A stretch of DNA of 64,000 nt from Arcuatula senhousia (lineage: Eukaryota > Mollusca > Bivalvia > Mytilida > Mytilidae). Both the position numbers and the translations under genes were made by a program. The stretch is taken from positions 42,233,717 to 42,297,716 of the forward strand of contig OZ020305.1 of NCBI GenBank assembly GCA_963971305.1. The letters run 5' to 3'. The notes under the pieces are model-generated. The model saw nothing but the letters and a program-made list of their open reading frames with translations, had not been told where the DNA came from and made no database searches. Below, one piece after another: positions 25,401 to 34,849 of this stretch (within the stretch, counting starts at the first letter, position 1; each line of letters begins with the position of its first letter).

Positions 25401-28400
25401 TGCAGCAAAATCACCAACATCAAGGAGAGACTCTGTTACTCTCACGTCACCTAATAAAAACCAGTCACCAGGTCGTGCCAAGAAAAACAGCCCTGTGTTT
25501 AAAGTGCCTAAAGGAAGACCTGCTAGGGGAAGACCGAAGAAACTGGACTTTGTATCAAAGAAACAACCTAGGATAAATTCTAAGATCTCCAATAAACCTA
25601 CATCAGAGGTTAGTTGTGGTACAGCTTACTGTAAACACACTTATTTTGGCAAGGTATTTATTTTCACGGATTTCATGGTATAGCATTTTTCGCAAACTTA
25701 AATACCTGGGAAATGAAATGAATAGAATAATGAGCAGAATTCTTGAAATTAAGTACCTGCGACCTTGGGTGAAATCGTAAAATGGTGAAAATAAGTACCT
25801 GCTAAAATAAGTATGTTTACAGTATTAAGGCTGTGCATCAAGAATATAGAAGCCTTATTAAGTTGTCATTTTTGGTCTATGTCTTTGTCTGTCAACAAGT
25901 TTTTTATGAACTCCTAAATTTTTATTCATTGACTAAGTACCCTATGAGTATTCACATATTAAAATTTCATGTAAATCTGTCAAATATTTTTGGGAAAAAA
26001 TTAGAATCTTGGCTTATGGGGCCTTCTTGACTTGGTCCGACTATTTAGTTATTCAAAGATTTTTTCATTTCACATTTGCTATTTCTTATAGACCAGTGAG
26101 TATTTTTTGGTCCAATGGTAACAATAAGTTAATAAGAGTATCAATTTTCTTTTTGTGTGTGGTCAATTGTATTTTTAAATTTTCATTAAATTTCTTCAAA
26201 GCAGAAAATTACAGTTGTTATGCCCTTTCCTCTCAATTGAGCATATAGTGTACTAGTCTGTCTAGTTGTTGATTTACAAAATCCAATTTCAGTTGACCTT
26301 AAAGACACTCACTTTGAGACATATTTTTGTTAGCTATCATTATATTTCCTTAATGATGTTGGCTGTTCAGTCTGAAAATAACAAGGTATCTTAATTTATA
26401 TGTTTGATTAATAGACATTAGGTAAAGGTACAGAAATTATAGGTTGCCGAACTAGTTTTTGAAATAATAAACATTCAAAATTTTTGCGGGAATTGGCTTT
26501 CTCTGACTTTTTCATAGGTTTAGCATTAGACTTGTTTCAGTGTAAAAACCTATAAAAGATTAACAAGAAATTTATAAAACTTTGTGAAGTAGCTCTTAAT
26601 GACCCAATAAACCCTATTATAAAAAGAAATAGAGGGTTACTGGGCAAACAAAATTAATCCTTATCTAATGGTAAAATCCAGAGAATTCCAAAAATCTGAC
26701 AGAAATCTATAAAAATTGACCAGCAATCATCCTTAAAATTTCCTTGATAAGACATTACTACTGGTAACACAATTGGTTTATTTTCAGACCACTACGGTTG
26801 TCATTATTGATGATCCAGTTTCAGAGGTGCCAGATTCAGTTCAACCTGAACTGGGAACCAGTACAGAAGGAGAACATGTGACAGGATGTGACATCACCAA
26901 TGCCACACCCTCATCAGATAGTAACCCTGTCAATCTATGTGGTGCTGTCTCTATACAGGAAGTCAGGGCTTTACTGAAGGAATGGATTCATTCATCTCCT
27001 GGTAGGGTCTTCAGTTAAAACAGTCTTTTCAGATTTAAGGTTTTATGTACTTAAAGGTAGACTCTGAAATGTTTGGTGCACATTTCAATAATTGAAAGGA
27101 TTCAGGATGAAATACAATTTGACTGTGTCAGTGTATACAGATTGCTTTGTTTGGAGAGAAAAAAATTATTAAAAAGCAAACTTTTAACACTTTTTATTTT
27201 AAAATTGTATCTTACACTGAACCTTGGCCTGAAATATGATTTAGAATTTTTAAAAGACTTACAAAATTTTATCAAGCATCATTTCCAGGTTAATAAAAAA
27301 ACCTGTATTAATGTTTGTTGTATTTTTTGAATAATTTATAGTTCATCAGACAAATATTCCAGTACATGTATTGCAAAAGTTTAGCATTCTCAGGCCGATT
27401 TAAAGATTTTTCTTGTTTTTTTGTTTTTTGTTTTAACAGATCCTGAGAAAGATGACGAGGAAATAATGTCCGAATATTTGATACGTTTGGTGCAGAATCA
27501 TAATCTAGAACAGGCAGATTTAGTTTTGAAATTTCTGAACAGGTGTGTAAATGTAAGATTAAGTGCTTAGCCTGGTCCATTGGTACACATTGAAGGCTTC
27601 TGGTTGTTTGTTATTGTGTTGTTGTTTTTTCTGGCTGGATTTCATCATTTGACATTCAGGGTTATAGAATTATTAATGTTGATTTTGGCAACAGTCTTTT
27701 CAGCAAATACTAATCACATTCTCTTGATATTTTGTATGCAGCCTCAGCATGGATTCCCATATAGTGGGATTCAATATTAAGTCGGCCACTCACCTACTTC
27801 CTTTTAAACAAGATCAGACTAGTTTTAACTGACAGATTTTTAAATTGCATTTGTTTTTCGGAGGTGATGTTATGTATATGTTACAGTAAATGTGTGTAAT
27901 TAGGAATTACGTGAAATTACTAACTTTTTCAGGAATTTCATGTAATTACTAGGCCACTTAGTAATTACGTGAAATTCCTAAAATTTCCAGTAATTACATG
28001 AAATTACTAGAAAAAATCATGAAATTTACACACATTTACTGACTTCATTATTAATATATTTTGTCTATTAAATGATGATGAAATGTGCAAAAAATATAAG
28101 ATAGTGAAAATTATTTAGAGAAATCTAGATGGCTAAAAACGATATATACATTTTTTTTAATTTTACGCATCTACATGGGTATGACAAACATCTAGACCCC
28201 AAACTGGAATTCTTAATGCCCCTCAACATGTTGTTGCGAAATAAGGAAATAAAGAAAAGTAATATTTTTCCATTTAAGACAAATGGAAAAATATCTATTG
28301 TCGTATACTGGTACCAAGGTGCATCCTATTTTCAAGAAATAGCTCAATACAGACTTATCAAAATAACAACCTTCTATTACTATAAACAGCATAAATTGGT

Positions 28401-29446
28401 TTAAAATTTTTTATATACGATTAACTTGAATTTTTTAGATTTTCTGCCAGCTGACAAATAGGAACTTTGTCTATTGCTTGGTTCAGTCAATCTTTTTTTT
28501 ACCATAAATGTCACCTTTAAATGTTTAACTCTTGTACAACTTTTAGAAATTCTATTTATCAACCTTTGGAATTCTCTATGTCCAAGAATGACAATGTTTG
28601 ATTATGAGCACAGTAACACAGTTCATGGAGTATAGAGGGTTGAAAAATTATTTTCTTCGGGTTTTTTTTTACAGTCTTTTAAAACATCGTATAATATACT
28701 ATAGTACAACTTTCTTTTTAGTACTTTAATAAATCAACTATATTTGAAGATTTTGCTTTCAGTAAATGTGTGTAAAATTCCCTAAAATTTTCAGTAATTT
28801 CATGTAATAACTGGTGAAAATCAGTAATTTCACGTAATTACTAAGCCCTATAGGAATTACATGAAATTCCTGAATTTTCAGTAATTTCATGAAATTCCTA
28901 ATTACACACATTTACTGTAACATATATATATTCAACATCTCAACTTAATCCTGCAATTCTGATAGGATGGTTGTCCTAAGTGATCAGAGGTTTGTCAGGT
29001 TTTCTCTTTCCAGATACTGCTCAGCAGGTTTCAACACAAAAGTAACTAAATTTTCTGTAAAATTAATTACTTAAAGTTGATATACAAAATATCCTAGATT
29101 CTCACCACCTTCCACCCCAATTTTCTCAGAAACCTCAAAAAAATTTATTTTTATCTTTGGGACATCATGTTCATTTTTTGTTACCAGGTAATTTCTTTTA
29201 AAATGGTGAAATAGTTTGTCAAAATTGATATTAAAATTGAATTTGCTGGCCTGCCCCATGATATATTCAAGAAATTTTGATGATTTCTGGGAATTATTTT
29301 ATTATGGCTTAACAGTTCTTTTGGTTTTCCTTTGCAGGCATATCACTAGACTAGGAAACAATGTATGGATAAAGACCTTTTCACAAATATTAGATTCTGT
29401 ACAGAATGTTGTTAAAGGACTTTTTGGCAGCACATTGAAAATTTGA
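13414..29446 (+). CDS. REV1: DNA repair protein REV1 (18 coding exons, 1,279 aa)
   Basis: REV1 is the nuclear Y-family deoxycytidyl transferase that inserts C opposite abasic or damaged template bases and scaffolds translesion synthesis. Coding exons: 13414-13473, 13842-13971, 14533-14704, 15278-16131, 16425-16666, 17097-17221, 17609-17763, 18188-18307, 18676-18896, 19125-19269, 19727-19954, 20947-21223, 21599-21773, 22232-22456, 25324-25608, 26788-27001, 27440-27542, 29338-29446. All introns are GT-AG, phases agree, and the sum is 3,840 nt (1,279 codons plus stop). Domain order is BRCT (about 50-137), disordered linker, N-digit and polymerase core (about 315-817), two ubiquitin-binding motifs (969 on and 1044 on), and C-terminal domain (about 1189-1279). 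Length is close to vertebrate REV1 (about 1,250 aa). The start ATG was chosen because MAGRGRSRGKRAGSGWEDWT joins directly to the conserved GGYMEAK. No frameshift or stop was found, so the gene looks intact. Confidence 0.95.
13842..15330 (+). CDS. REV1: REV1 exons 2 to 4 (start): BRCT domain
   Basis: Residues 51-63 read IFKGVAIHVDGYT. After the splice come K64 and PSSDELKKIM, then G78-G79 and the buried tryptophan of PEWI (W117). The domain closes across the next junction with ESVKAGRLLSYVPYQLY. The order and the GG and W landmarks are those of a BRCT fold. In REV1 this domain binds DNA ends or primer termini and helps recruitment (family knowledge). The exon 3 donor at 14705 splits the serine codon 121, completed at 15278. 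Confidence 0.92.
15278..19954 (+). CDS. REV1: REV1 exons 4 to 11: linker and polymerase core
   Basis: Exon 4 (854 nt) holds an acidic, serine-rich linker (SDSDSSDNE near residues 215-223) and the N-digit SRLHHLSTWK. R324 there corresponds to the arginine that pairs with incoming dCTP in REV1 proteins. Palm motif one is MHVDMDCFFVSVG, with metal ligand D388. Palm motif two is SCDE, with D539 and E540. GIGNNILQAKMATRKAKPNG and GVGWSMSRRL follow (fingers/thumb and helix-hairpin-helix region), then KSVSAEINYGIRF and the little-finger domain, ending at about residue 817. All three catalytic carboxylates are present, so activity is expected. Confidence 0.93.
20019..20476 (+). mobile_element. Hairpin-ended element, family F, in REV1 intron 11
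   Basis: It starts TATGCCCCGCAAACAAAG followed by a G run and GGCATATAG, then GTCCGTCCGTCC. It has about two and a half internal units, each with CTCAGCAACTACATATCA and CTACTTCCTGTTTACC. It ends with GGGGGTATACTAAG and a hairpin, GTGAGC-AGTA-GCTCAC. The organisation parallels family D. Confidence 0.6.
20947..22456 (+). CDS. REV1: REV1 exons 12 to 14: linker and first ubiquitin-binding motif
   Basis: Exons 12 and 13 encode a low-complexity serine/threonine-rich linker. Exon 14 opens with IDPEVLQELPPDIRKQIESE (from residue 969), a ubiquitin-binding motif with the key L977-P978 pair. The exon ends in VALPSLSQ, directly before the second motif in exon 15. In other animals these motifs bind mono-ubiquitinated PCNA (family knowledge). 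Confidence 0.88.
22541..25101 (+). mobile_element. Hairpin-ended element, family G, in REV1 intron 14
   Basis: It begins AGTCCCCTACCGGCGAAAGC, whose inner part folds on CCGAAGGGGACT, and ends CCGGTAGGAGACT (25089-25101), an inverted partner. A GTCCGTCTGTCTGTC tract is near the left end. Seven tandem units of about 161 bp follow, with GATAATGAACTGATTTTT at about 22642, 22800, 22961 and so on to about 23607. The family B element at 23752-25008 interrupts the last unit. Confidence 0.65.
23752..25008 (+). mobile_element. Family B element, copy 2, nested in family G
   Basis: It is in the opposite orientation to 1034-2344. The left end is a hairpin, TACGACCGCAA...TTGTGGTCGTA. The right end is TGCGGTCGTATCATGCTGCG followed by CTCGGCGTAGCTTTTTATT. 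The family G unit breaks off at TAAACTTTTT and resumes at GTAGATAATCAACTG. Confidence 0.65.
25141..25290 (+). mobile_element. Truncated family D-like 5' end in REV1 intron 14
   Basis: TATACCCCGGCTTCGAAG followed by GAGGGGGGTTACTG and a CGTCCGTCCGTCCGTCAC tract is the start of a D/F-type element. No matching right end is seen before exon 15 at 25324. Confidence 0.45.
25324..25608 (+). CDS. REV1: REV1 exon 15: second ubiquitin-binding motif and AT-hook-like basic stretch
   Basis: The exon begins LDESCFNALPEEIQKELKSA (residues 1044-1063), with the UBM leucine-proline pair L1052-P1053. Further on, residues 1106-1116 read KGRPARGRPKK. This is two GRP cores in a basic context, as in AT-hooks, which bind the minor groove of AT-rich DNA. 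Vertebrate REV1 has a basic lysine-rich segment here, but I do not recall a GRP pair, so the AT-hook may be lineage-specific. Confidence 0.85.
25609..26787 (+). other. REV1 intron 15, no recognised feature
   Basis: This is AT-rich sequence between donor GTTAGT and acceptor TTTTCAG. I see no repeat family shared with the rest of the window and no plausible coding region. Confidence 0.5.
26788..29446 (+). CDS. REV1: REV1 exons 16 to 18: C-terminal partner-binding domain
   Basis: From about residue 1189 the text CGAVSIQEVRALLKEWIHSS begins the four-helix C-terminal domain. It continues through DPEKDDEEIMSEYLIRL and ADLVLKFLNRHITRLGN and ends in VVKGLFGSTLKI at the TGA (29444-29446). This domain binds REV7 and the inserter polymerases in animals (family knowledge). 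The last exon is only 109 nt of coding sequence. Confidence 0.9.
27884..28917. mobile_element. Composite palindromic element in REV1 intron 17
   Basis: Two units of exactly 158 bp (27884-28041 and 28760-28917) each begin CAGTAAATGTGTGTAA and end in the complement TTACACACATTTACTG (the first unit ends ATTTACACACATTTACTG). Each is therefore itself a palindrome, built of motifs such as GTAATTACATGAAATTCCT. The second unit matches the reverse complement of the first better than the direct strand. The outer flanks also match (TATATGTTACAG left, CTGTAACATATATA right). The 718-bp centre carries a 91-codon ORF that I do not believe is a gene. Confidence 0.6.
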
Positions 29447-29462
29447 ATAAAAGATGAATAAA
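29446..29462 (+). terminator. Candidate REV1 polyadenylation signals
   Basis: AATAAA occurs at 29446-29451, overlapping the last base of the stop codon, and again at 29457-29462. Another A-rich AATAAAG lies near 29534. If either of the first two is used, the 3' untranslated region would be unusually short. Use of a more distal signal cannot be excluded. Confidence 0.5.
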
Positions 29463-29589
29463 AATGCCAAACCTAATTCTTTAACATTTTTTTTATAGAA
29501 CTGACAAAGACTTGTAAAAATTAAATCATAAAAAATAAAGATAAGTGAAAAGTTCAAAAGTTTCAAAGTCTAATTTGCATTTTTGTGTA

Positions 29590-31560
29590 GCACATCAAAT
29601 CTACCAAAGATGTAACAGTGTCAAAGATGTAGGACCTGTCCCTTTTTAGGAGTTATTTCCCTTGGAACATCAAATTGACCAATTTTCAGCATTTGCTTAA
29701 TTAAATCGTAAACTGCTATAACACTAAAAGTTTAATTGAAATCAAACTTTATATACATGTAGTTGTTTATTAGCATATGTGGAAGAAAAAATCATTCCGA
29801 TGTTAGATTTGTTGAAAAAACATGACTGCTGTTGCTAAAAATAGAACAATGTGGAAAAATTGTAGCTTTTTGCAAATAACTAAAAATGGTGACAGAAATA
29901 AAAAATGTGATGGAGAGCAAAAGTGATCAGAATCTTGAGATTCACCTGCCATGATTTGAAGGAAATCTAACCACCCATGAAGGTGTTCTAGCCCTTTTTA
30001 GCTCACCTGACCCGAAGGGTCATGTGAGCTATTGGCGTCACTTGGCGTCCGTCGTCCGTCGTCCGTCCGTAAACTTTTTCAAACGTTAACTCCTCTGACA
30101 CCATAAGTCCAATTGAAACCAAACTTGGTGTAGTTGATCTTTAGGGTATGGCCTACAAAACTATTGTTCGGATTTTTGATTCGTAAAAAAACATGGCCGC
30201 TATGGCTAAAAATAGAACAGGGGGGTCAAATACAGTTTTTTGCAAATAACTCAAAAACGGTCACAGATATCAAAATTCTGGCATAAGGTAAAAGTGATCA
30301 GCACCTCAAGATCTACCTGCCCTGAAATTTTCAAAAAGATCCAACAACCAATGTAGGAGTTATTGCCCTTTTTCTGGATTTTTTTCAAAATTTTGCACTT
30401 ATTTAGCCCTATATCTTGAAAACTATACAAGATATTTTAAAAATTCAAATTGCATATGATTAAGCACATCAAGATCTACATTTCATGTAATTAGGTCAAA
30501 GCTGTAGAACCATTTCTGTTAGGAGTTATGGCCCTTAAAGCATCAAAATTTACCATTTTTCATTACTTTTACCCTGAATTTTAAAGATTAACTTGTCTGA
30601 CACCATTCATCCAACTTCAACCAAACTTGGCACAGTTGTTTAATAGCATTAATGCTACTATTCTATTGTTCAGATTTTTGATTCGTCAAAAAATATGGCC
30701 TCCATGGCTTAAAATAGAACATAGGGGTCAAATTACAGTTTTTTGCAAATAACTCAAAAACAGTAACAGATATCAAAATTCTGATGGTAGACAAAAGTGG
30801 TTAGCATCTCAAGATCTACCTGCTCTGAAATTTTCAAGAAGATCCAACAAACGACATAGGAGTTATTGCCCTTTTTCTGGATTTTTTCAAAATTTTTCAC
30901 TTATGTAGCCCTATATCTTGAAAACTATACAAGGTATTTCAAAAATTCAAATTGCATATGATTAAGCACATCAAGATCTACATTTCATGTAATTAGGTCA
31001 AAGCTGTAGAACCATTTCTTATAGGAGTTATGGCCCTTAAAGCCTCAATATTTACCATTGTTCATTACTTTTCCCCTGACTTGTCTGAAACGGTAAGACC
31101 AACTGCATCTTAACATGGCACACTGTTTGATAGCTTATATGCTACAACTCTATCGTTCAGATTTTTGATTTGTAAAAAAACATGGCCACCATGGCTAAAA
31201 ATAGAACATAGGGGCAAATTTCATTTTTTTGCTAATAACTCAAAGCTGGTTTCAGATATCAAAATTGTGTAAGAATCAAAAAGTGATCAGCATATTAAGA
31301 TCTACCTGTCCTGAAATTTCGGAAAAGATCTGACTGCTGATGTGGGAGTTATTGTTCTTTTTCCTTATTTTTGCCAAATTTGCACTTATTAAGCCCAATA
31401 TCTTGAAAACTAACCAAGATATTTCATAAATTTAAATCCCATATGGTAAAGCACAATAATATCTACAAATATATGTATCTGTGTAGTTCAGGTGAGCGAT
31501 TCAGGCTCTTGGGAGCCTCTTGTTCTTGATATTTTCAGATTTTTGCACTTATGAAGCTTG
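29590..31560 (+). mobile_element. Family C element nested inside another family C copy
   Basis: The inner element runs from TTTAGCTCACCTGACCCGAA (29997) to GGGAGCCTCTTGTT (31524). It starts with a hairpin, GACCCGAAGGGTC, and the tract GGCGTCCGTCGTCCGTCGTC. It holds about 2.5 internal units of roughly 490 bp (CATGGCC, AATAGAACA and CAAATAACTCAAAAAC recur). The outer copy is seen at 29590-29996 and resumes at 31525 with CTTGATATTTTCAGATTTTT. Confidence 0.6.
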
Positions 31561-31858
31561 GGATGCTGGCTGTGCCCTATATTTTCCTCATGAATGACCA
31601 CTCAGAGAAGAATGGTTTAAGTCCATTTCTGCTTACTGACAAGTGCCAGAGCAACCATGTTGGTATAGTAGGTGCACCTAGTGATGCTTAGCATAATGCA
31701 TGCTTAAGATGCTGGATGTGACCTATATTTTCCGCATGGATGACCACTTACAGAAAAATGGTTAAAAGTTCATTCACGGTTACTAACAAGTGCCACATCA
31801 ACTAAATTGGTATGGTAGGTGATCCAAGTGATGCCAAGCACAATACATGCTTGGACAC
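31556..31858. repeat. Two-copy direct repeat of about 148 bp
   Basis: GATGCTGGCTGTGCCCTATA at about 31561 and GATGCTGGATGTGACCTATA at about 31709 start two diverged tandem copies. Both run through AATGACCACT / GATGACCACT and AAGTGCCA and end in ATGCATGCTT and ATACATGCTT. No coding potential is seen. Confidence 0.5.
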
Positions 31859-32010
31859 ATTTTCTTGTTGGACTTGATCTTGAAAATCAAAAAAAAAATC
31901 TTCAAAAAGTTAGCCTTGGGAAATTGTTCAGCTCATTGAGATTTGAGGGTCAAATTGTCAGAACGATCGTTTAAAGGTACACCTCTGTTACAGAACATAT
32001 TCCCTTTTAG

Positions 32011-32978
32011 CCGTGGCTATTTTGCCGTAACCAGCAAAATAGTCTCCCAGGCTATTTTGCCGTAACTGTTAAAATTTATTAATTAACACGGGTATCACGG
32101 CCTTAACTCGACTAATTAGGGATAACTAATTAAGAAACAAAAGATATTTTGATTAATCGTTGCTATTATAGTTTGATGGTGTTTGGTTCAAGACATTGGA
32201 ATGTCTTTTTAAAATTAATATTTTGTTGGTTGCATTTGAAAGTTAATATTTAATTTTAGAAGTAAGATTCTGAAAAATTATACGATCTAAATATTTTTTC
32301 TTTTTCTACCAAGAAAATTAAAACGTAGATGAAATGTCACAATTTTCTTTAAAGAAACAAAGTTATCACTATATTGAAATTTATTGAATCTCAGAAGTAC
32401 ATGGTTGAGATCTCTATTGGAGTTTTTTAATAAAACAAATAATAATTGGCTTAAAAAGACGACTTTTCATGTTCATTGTATTATCCTTTTCATGTTCATC
32501 GCCTGTAAATAACCTATATAGCGTTGCACGGGCGTAAAACACCAACTCCCTCACTCACGCTTAAAAAGACGAAACTTCTCGAAATCGTAACACCGCTTAG
32601 CCCTTGTACAATCTTGATTGACAAGCGCTTGATTCCTGTGGACGTATTTCAATTTTGTTTCATCCTATAATTTGATAAATAAACATTAAAAAATTGCAAA
32701 TTATTAAAACAAAAAAATTATTAAAAACAAATATTTTATTATTTTTCAAACTGAGATTTTCTTAATTTTCTAAAATTAAGGTAAAACAATTACCGGTATA
32801 TGCAATATCATTTTAAATTTATATTACCCTGTTAATGATCTTAGACTAATGAATATAGAAATAATTTGTTCCACTCGATATTTTACAAGCTAGTTAATTC
32901 AGTGTACAACATAATAAAATCTGTTACGGCAAAATAGCCTGTGGGACTATTTTGCCGGTTACGGCAGAATAGCCACCG
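32011..32978. mobile_element. TIR element with a repeated GGCTATTTTGCCGTAAC motif
   Basis: The terminal 55 bp are inverted repeats. The left end reads CCGTGGCTATTTTGCCGTAA and then AGCAAAATAGTC. The right end reads GGGACTATTTTGCCGGTTAC and then GGCAGAATAGCCAC. Within each end the motif GGCTATTTTGCCGTAAC occurs in both orientations, so each end could form a stem. The interior is AT-rich with no protein. It sits immediately before the Penelope-like remnant. Confidence 0.6.
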
Positions 32979-32979
32979 C

Positions 32980-34800
32980 CTTATTTCAAAGTATTCACAT
33001 CATTCCTACACCTATACTTCCACCATTTTACTTAAGGTTTTTAACTACAAACAAGTTTTGTGGGATTTCCAAATCAATGACTTCAAGGAAAACCACCAAG
33101 CTGTTCGTGTGACAAATCCCCATTTAAATATAGTCCCTCTGGCCACGTCTTTACCGGCGACCTCAAAATCAATAAAAATGACCAATTCCTCAATGTTTTG
33201 GCCAAAGGACCAACATATCGTGAGCCTAGAACAATCAACTGGAACCATGATTTCAAACAAGAATGGGGTTCAGTTGAAGACTGCCAGAAAAAGGGCCAAA
33301 AAGAACAAAAGTCATGTAAAAGAAAGCATTCTTTCTGAATGGGTAAAATCTGTTAGGTCGTTGATTTTGAAAAGAGTTAACTCTTTCAAGGGCTTGATGA
33401 ACACCAAGGCAAAAGATTATTTAACAACCTTGATGTTGCTAAGACATTGTCCACCTTTCATGACAAATGTGTTTTCTTACCCGCAGATAAGGAACTAAAC
33501 AACATCGTTTTTGTTTGCAAAAAACATTATACATGTATTGATTGTTTAACAGCTGAAACAGAGGTTGGTTGTATCAGCAAAAGCACCAAATATACAACAA
33601 CACTGTCAAAGGAGTAGATAATGGACAATCATAATTCTGTCATTTCTTCCTTGAGGCATTTCTGTAGGCGAAAGTAATGATGACATTCTTCCTTGTATTG
33701 GATTCCAAAATTACATAAAAACCATATATATGTTGTGTACAAGTTGCAACTGTGTACATGTTGCAACATGTACAGATGAATTGTACAAGTTAAGAAAATA
33801 TTGAATGCCCTTTACATTATTAGACATGGCGTTTTTTTTGTAATCATAAATAAGAGTGGAATATTAAAGAAAAGGTGTATCATTAAGTTCACAATCACTT
33901 CTATAAAATACATCAAGTTTTTAAGAACTTCCATTGCATAATGATGGCAATATAAGTTCCCAAACTTTGATTTCTTGATTTCAGCAACAACACTTCAAAT
34001 GCTCTTGTTTGGCATTAAAATAAAATGATTCTATTTGTTAAACATTTAGGTGAATATTCTTAAATTTGACATGCAGAATTAGAACATCTCATATGTCTTC
34101 TTTGGGATTATATGTGCTTGATGAAAGACAACTATGTCATTTTTTTTGTCTTAACTTGTACAATTTATCGGTACATGTTGCAACATGTACAATATTGCAA
34201 CTTGTACACAACATATACAACGATTTATTGGTGGGTTATTTATTGGTGGGTCGTCCAAATGTACAATCTAACCTCTTCACTCGGTTTTGTAATCATCGAT
34301 ATTGACAGCAATAAAATCAGGCCATCAAAAGTACTTCGATTGTTGTTAATCTAGAAATGGCGTCAATCAAATGTTGATTCTCAAAAGAACTGTTGGAAAT
34401 TCTCTACTCTAAGTCAAATTCATTAAAACTTTTGACTTTTCTACATTATAAACTTCAATTCCACATTCACAATTAAATTCTCATTTGGCACAGTTGATTC
34501 AACGTAGCTTTACCAAAAAGAACGTAAAACGCAGGTACAAATATTTGGTAGTCCATAAATATAAAAAAAGACTAAGTTTGTCATCCATGGGTCTAGTAAG
34601 AAGGATAAATACAGATCAAATGATAGAAATGCTCAACTTTCTTATCGACAATATATGTGTACAGATTGATGGACCTGTTTTTTCCTAAAGTTTAAATCTC
34701 GCATTTCGTTATATTGATGATGTCCTTACACTAAACTATCCTCCGATTTGGTGACTATTTACATCTCATATATCCCAAAGAACCTTAGATAAAGGACACT
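32980..34800 (+). pseudogene. Penelope-like retroelement remnant, + strand
   Basis: The pieces of a Penelope-like polyprotein are in order but in shifting frames. KGPTYREPRTINWN is near 33206, SEWVKSVRSLILKRVNS at 33336-33386, PADKELNNIVFVCKKHY at about 33479-33529 and YWIPKLHKN near 33696. After the fold-back insertion at 33727-34217 come NGVNQMLILK (about 34357) and FDFSTL (about 34430), then HLAQLIQRSF to RRYKYLVV (34480-34550) and FRYIDDVLTL (about 34705). The RT segment GIPMGTNCA is deleted near 34685. Stops and frameshifts make it non-functional. Confidence 0.75.
33727..34217. mobile_element. Fold-back MITE inserted in the Penelope-like remnant
   Basis: About 68 bp at each end are inverted repeats. 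The left end is ATATGTTGTGTACAAGTTGC and then TACATGTTGCAACATGTACA. The right end carries the complement, finishing CTTGTACACAACATATA. The inner block TGTACATGTTGCAACATGTACA is itself a palindrome. The interior contains no gene. The Penelope-like frame is broken directly after YWIPKLHKN and resumes beyond it. Confidence 0.65.
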
Positions 34801-34849
34801 ACAGACTTCATATCTGGATTTATGCCTAGGTAGGCTTTGTACAAATTCC

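Noticed and set aside
28129..28404. 91-aa ORF in the centre of the intron 17 composite
   Set aside because: It has AT-rich composition, no recognisable motif and no flanking signals, so it cannot be supported as a gene.
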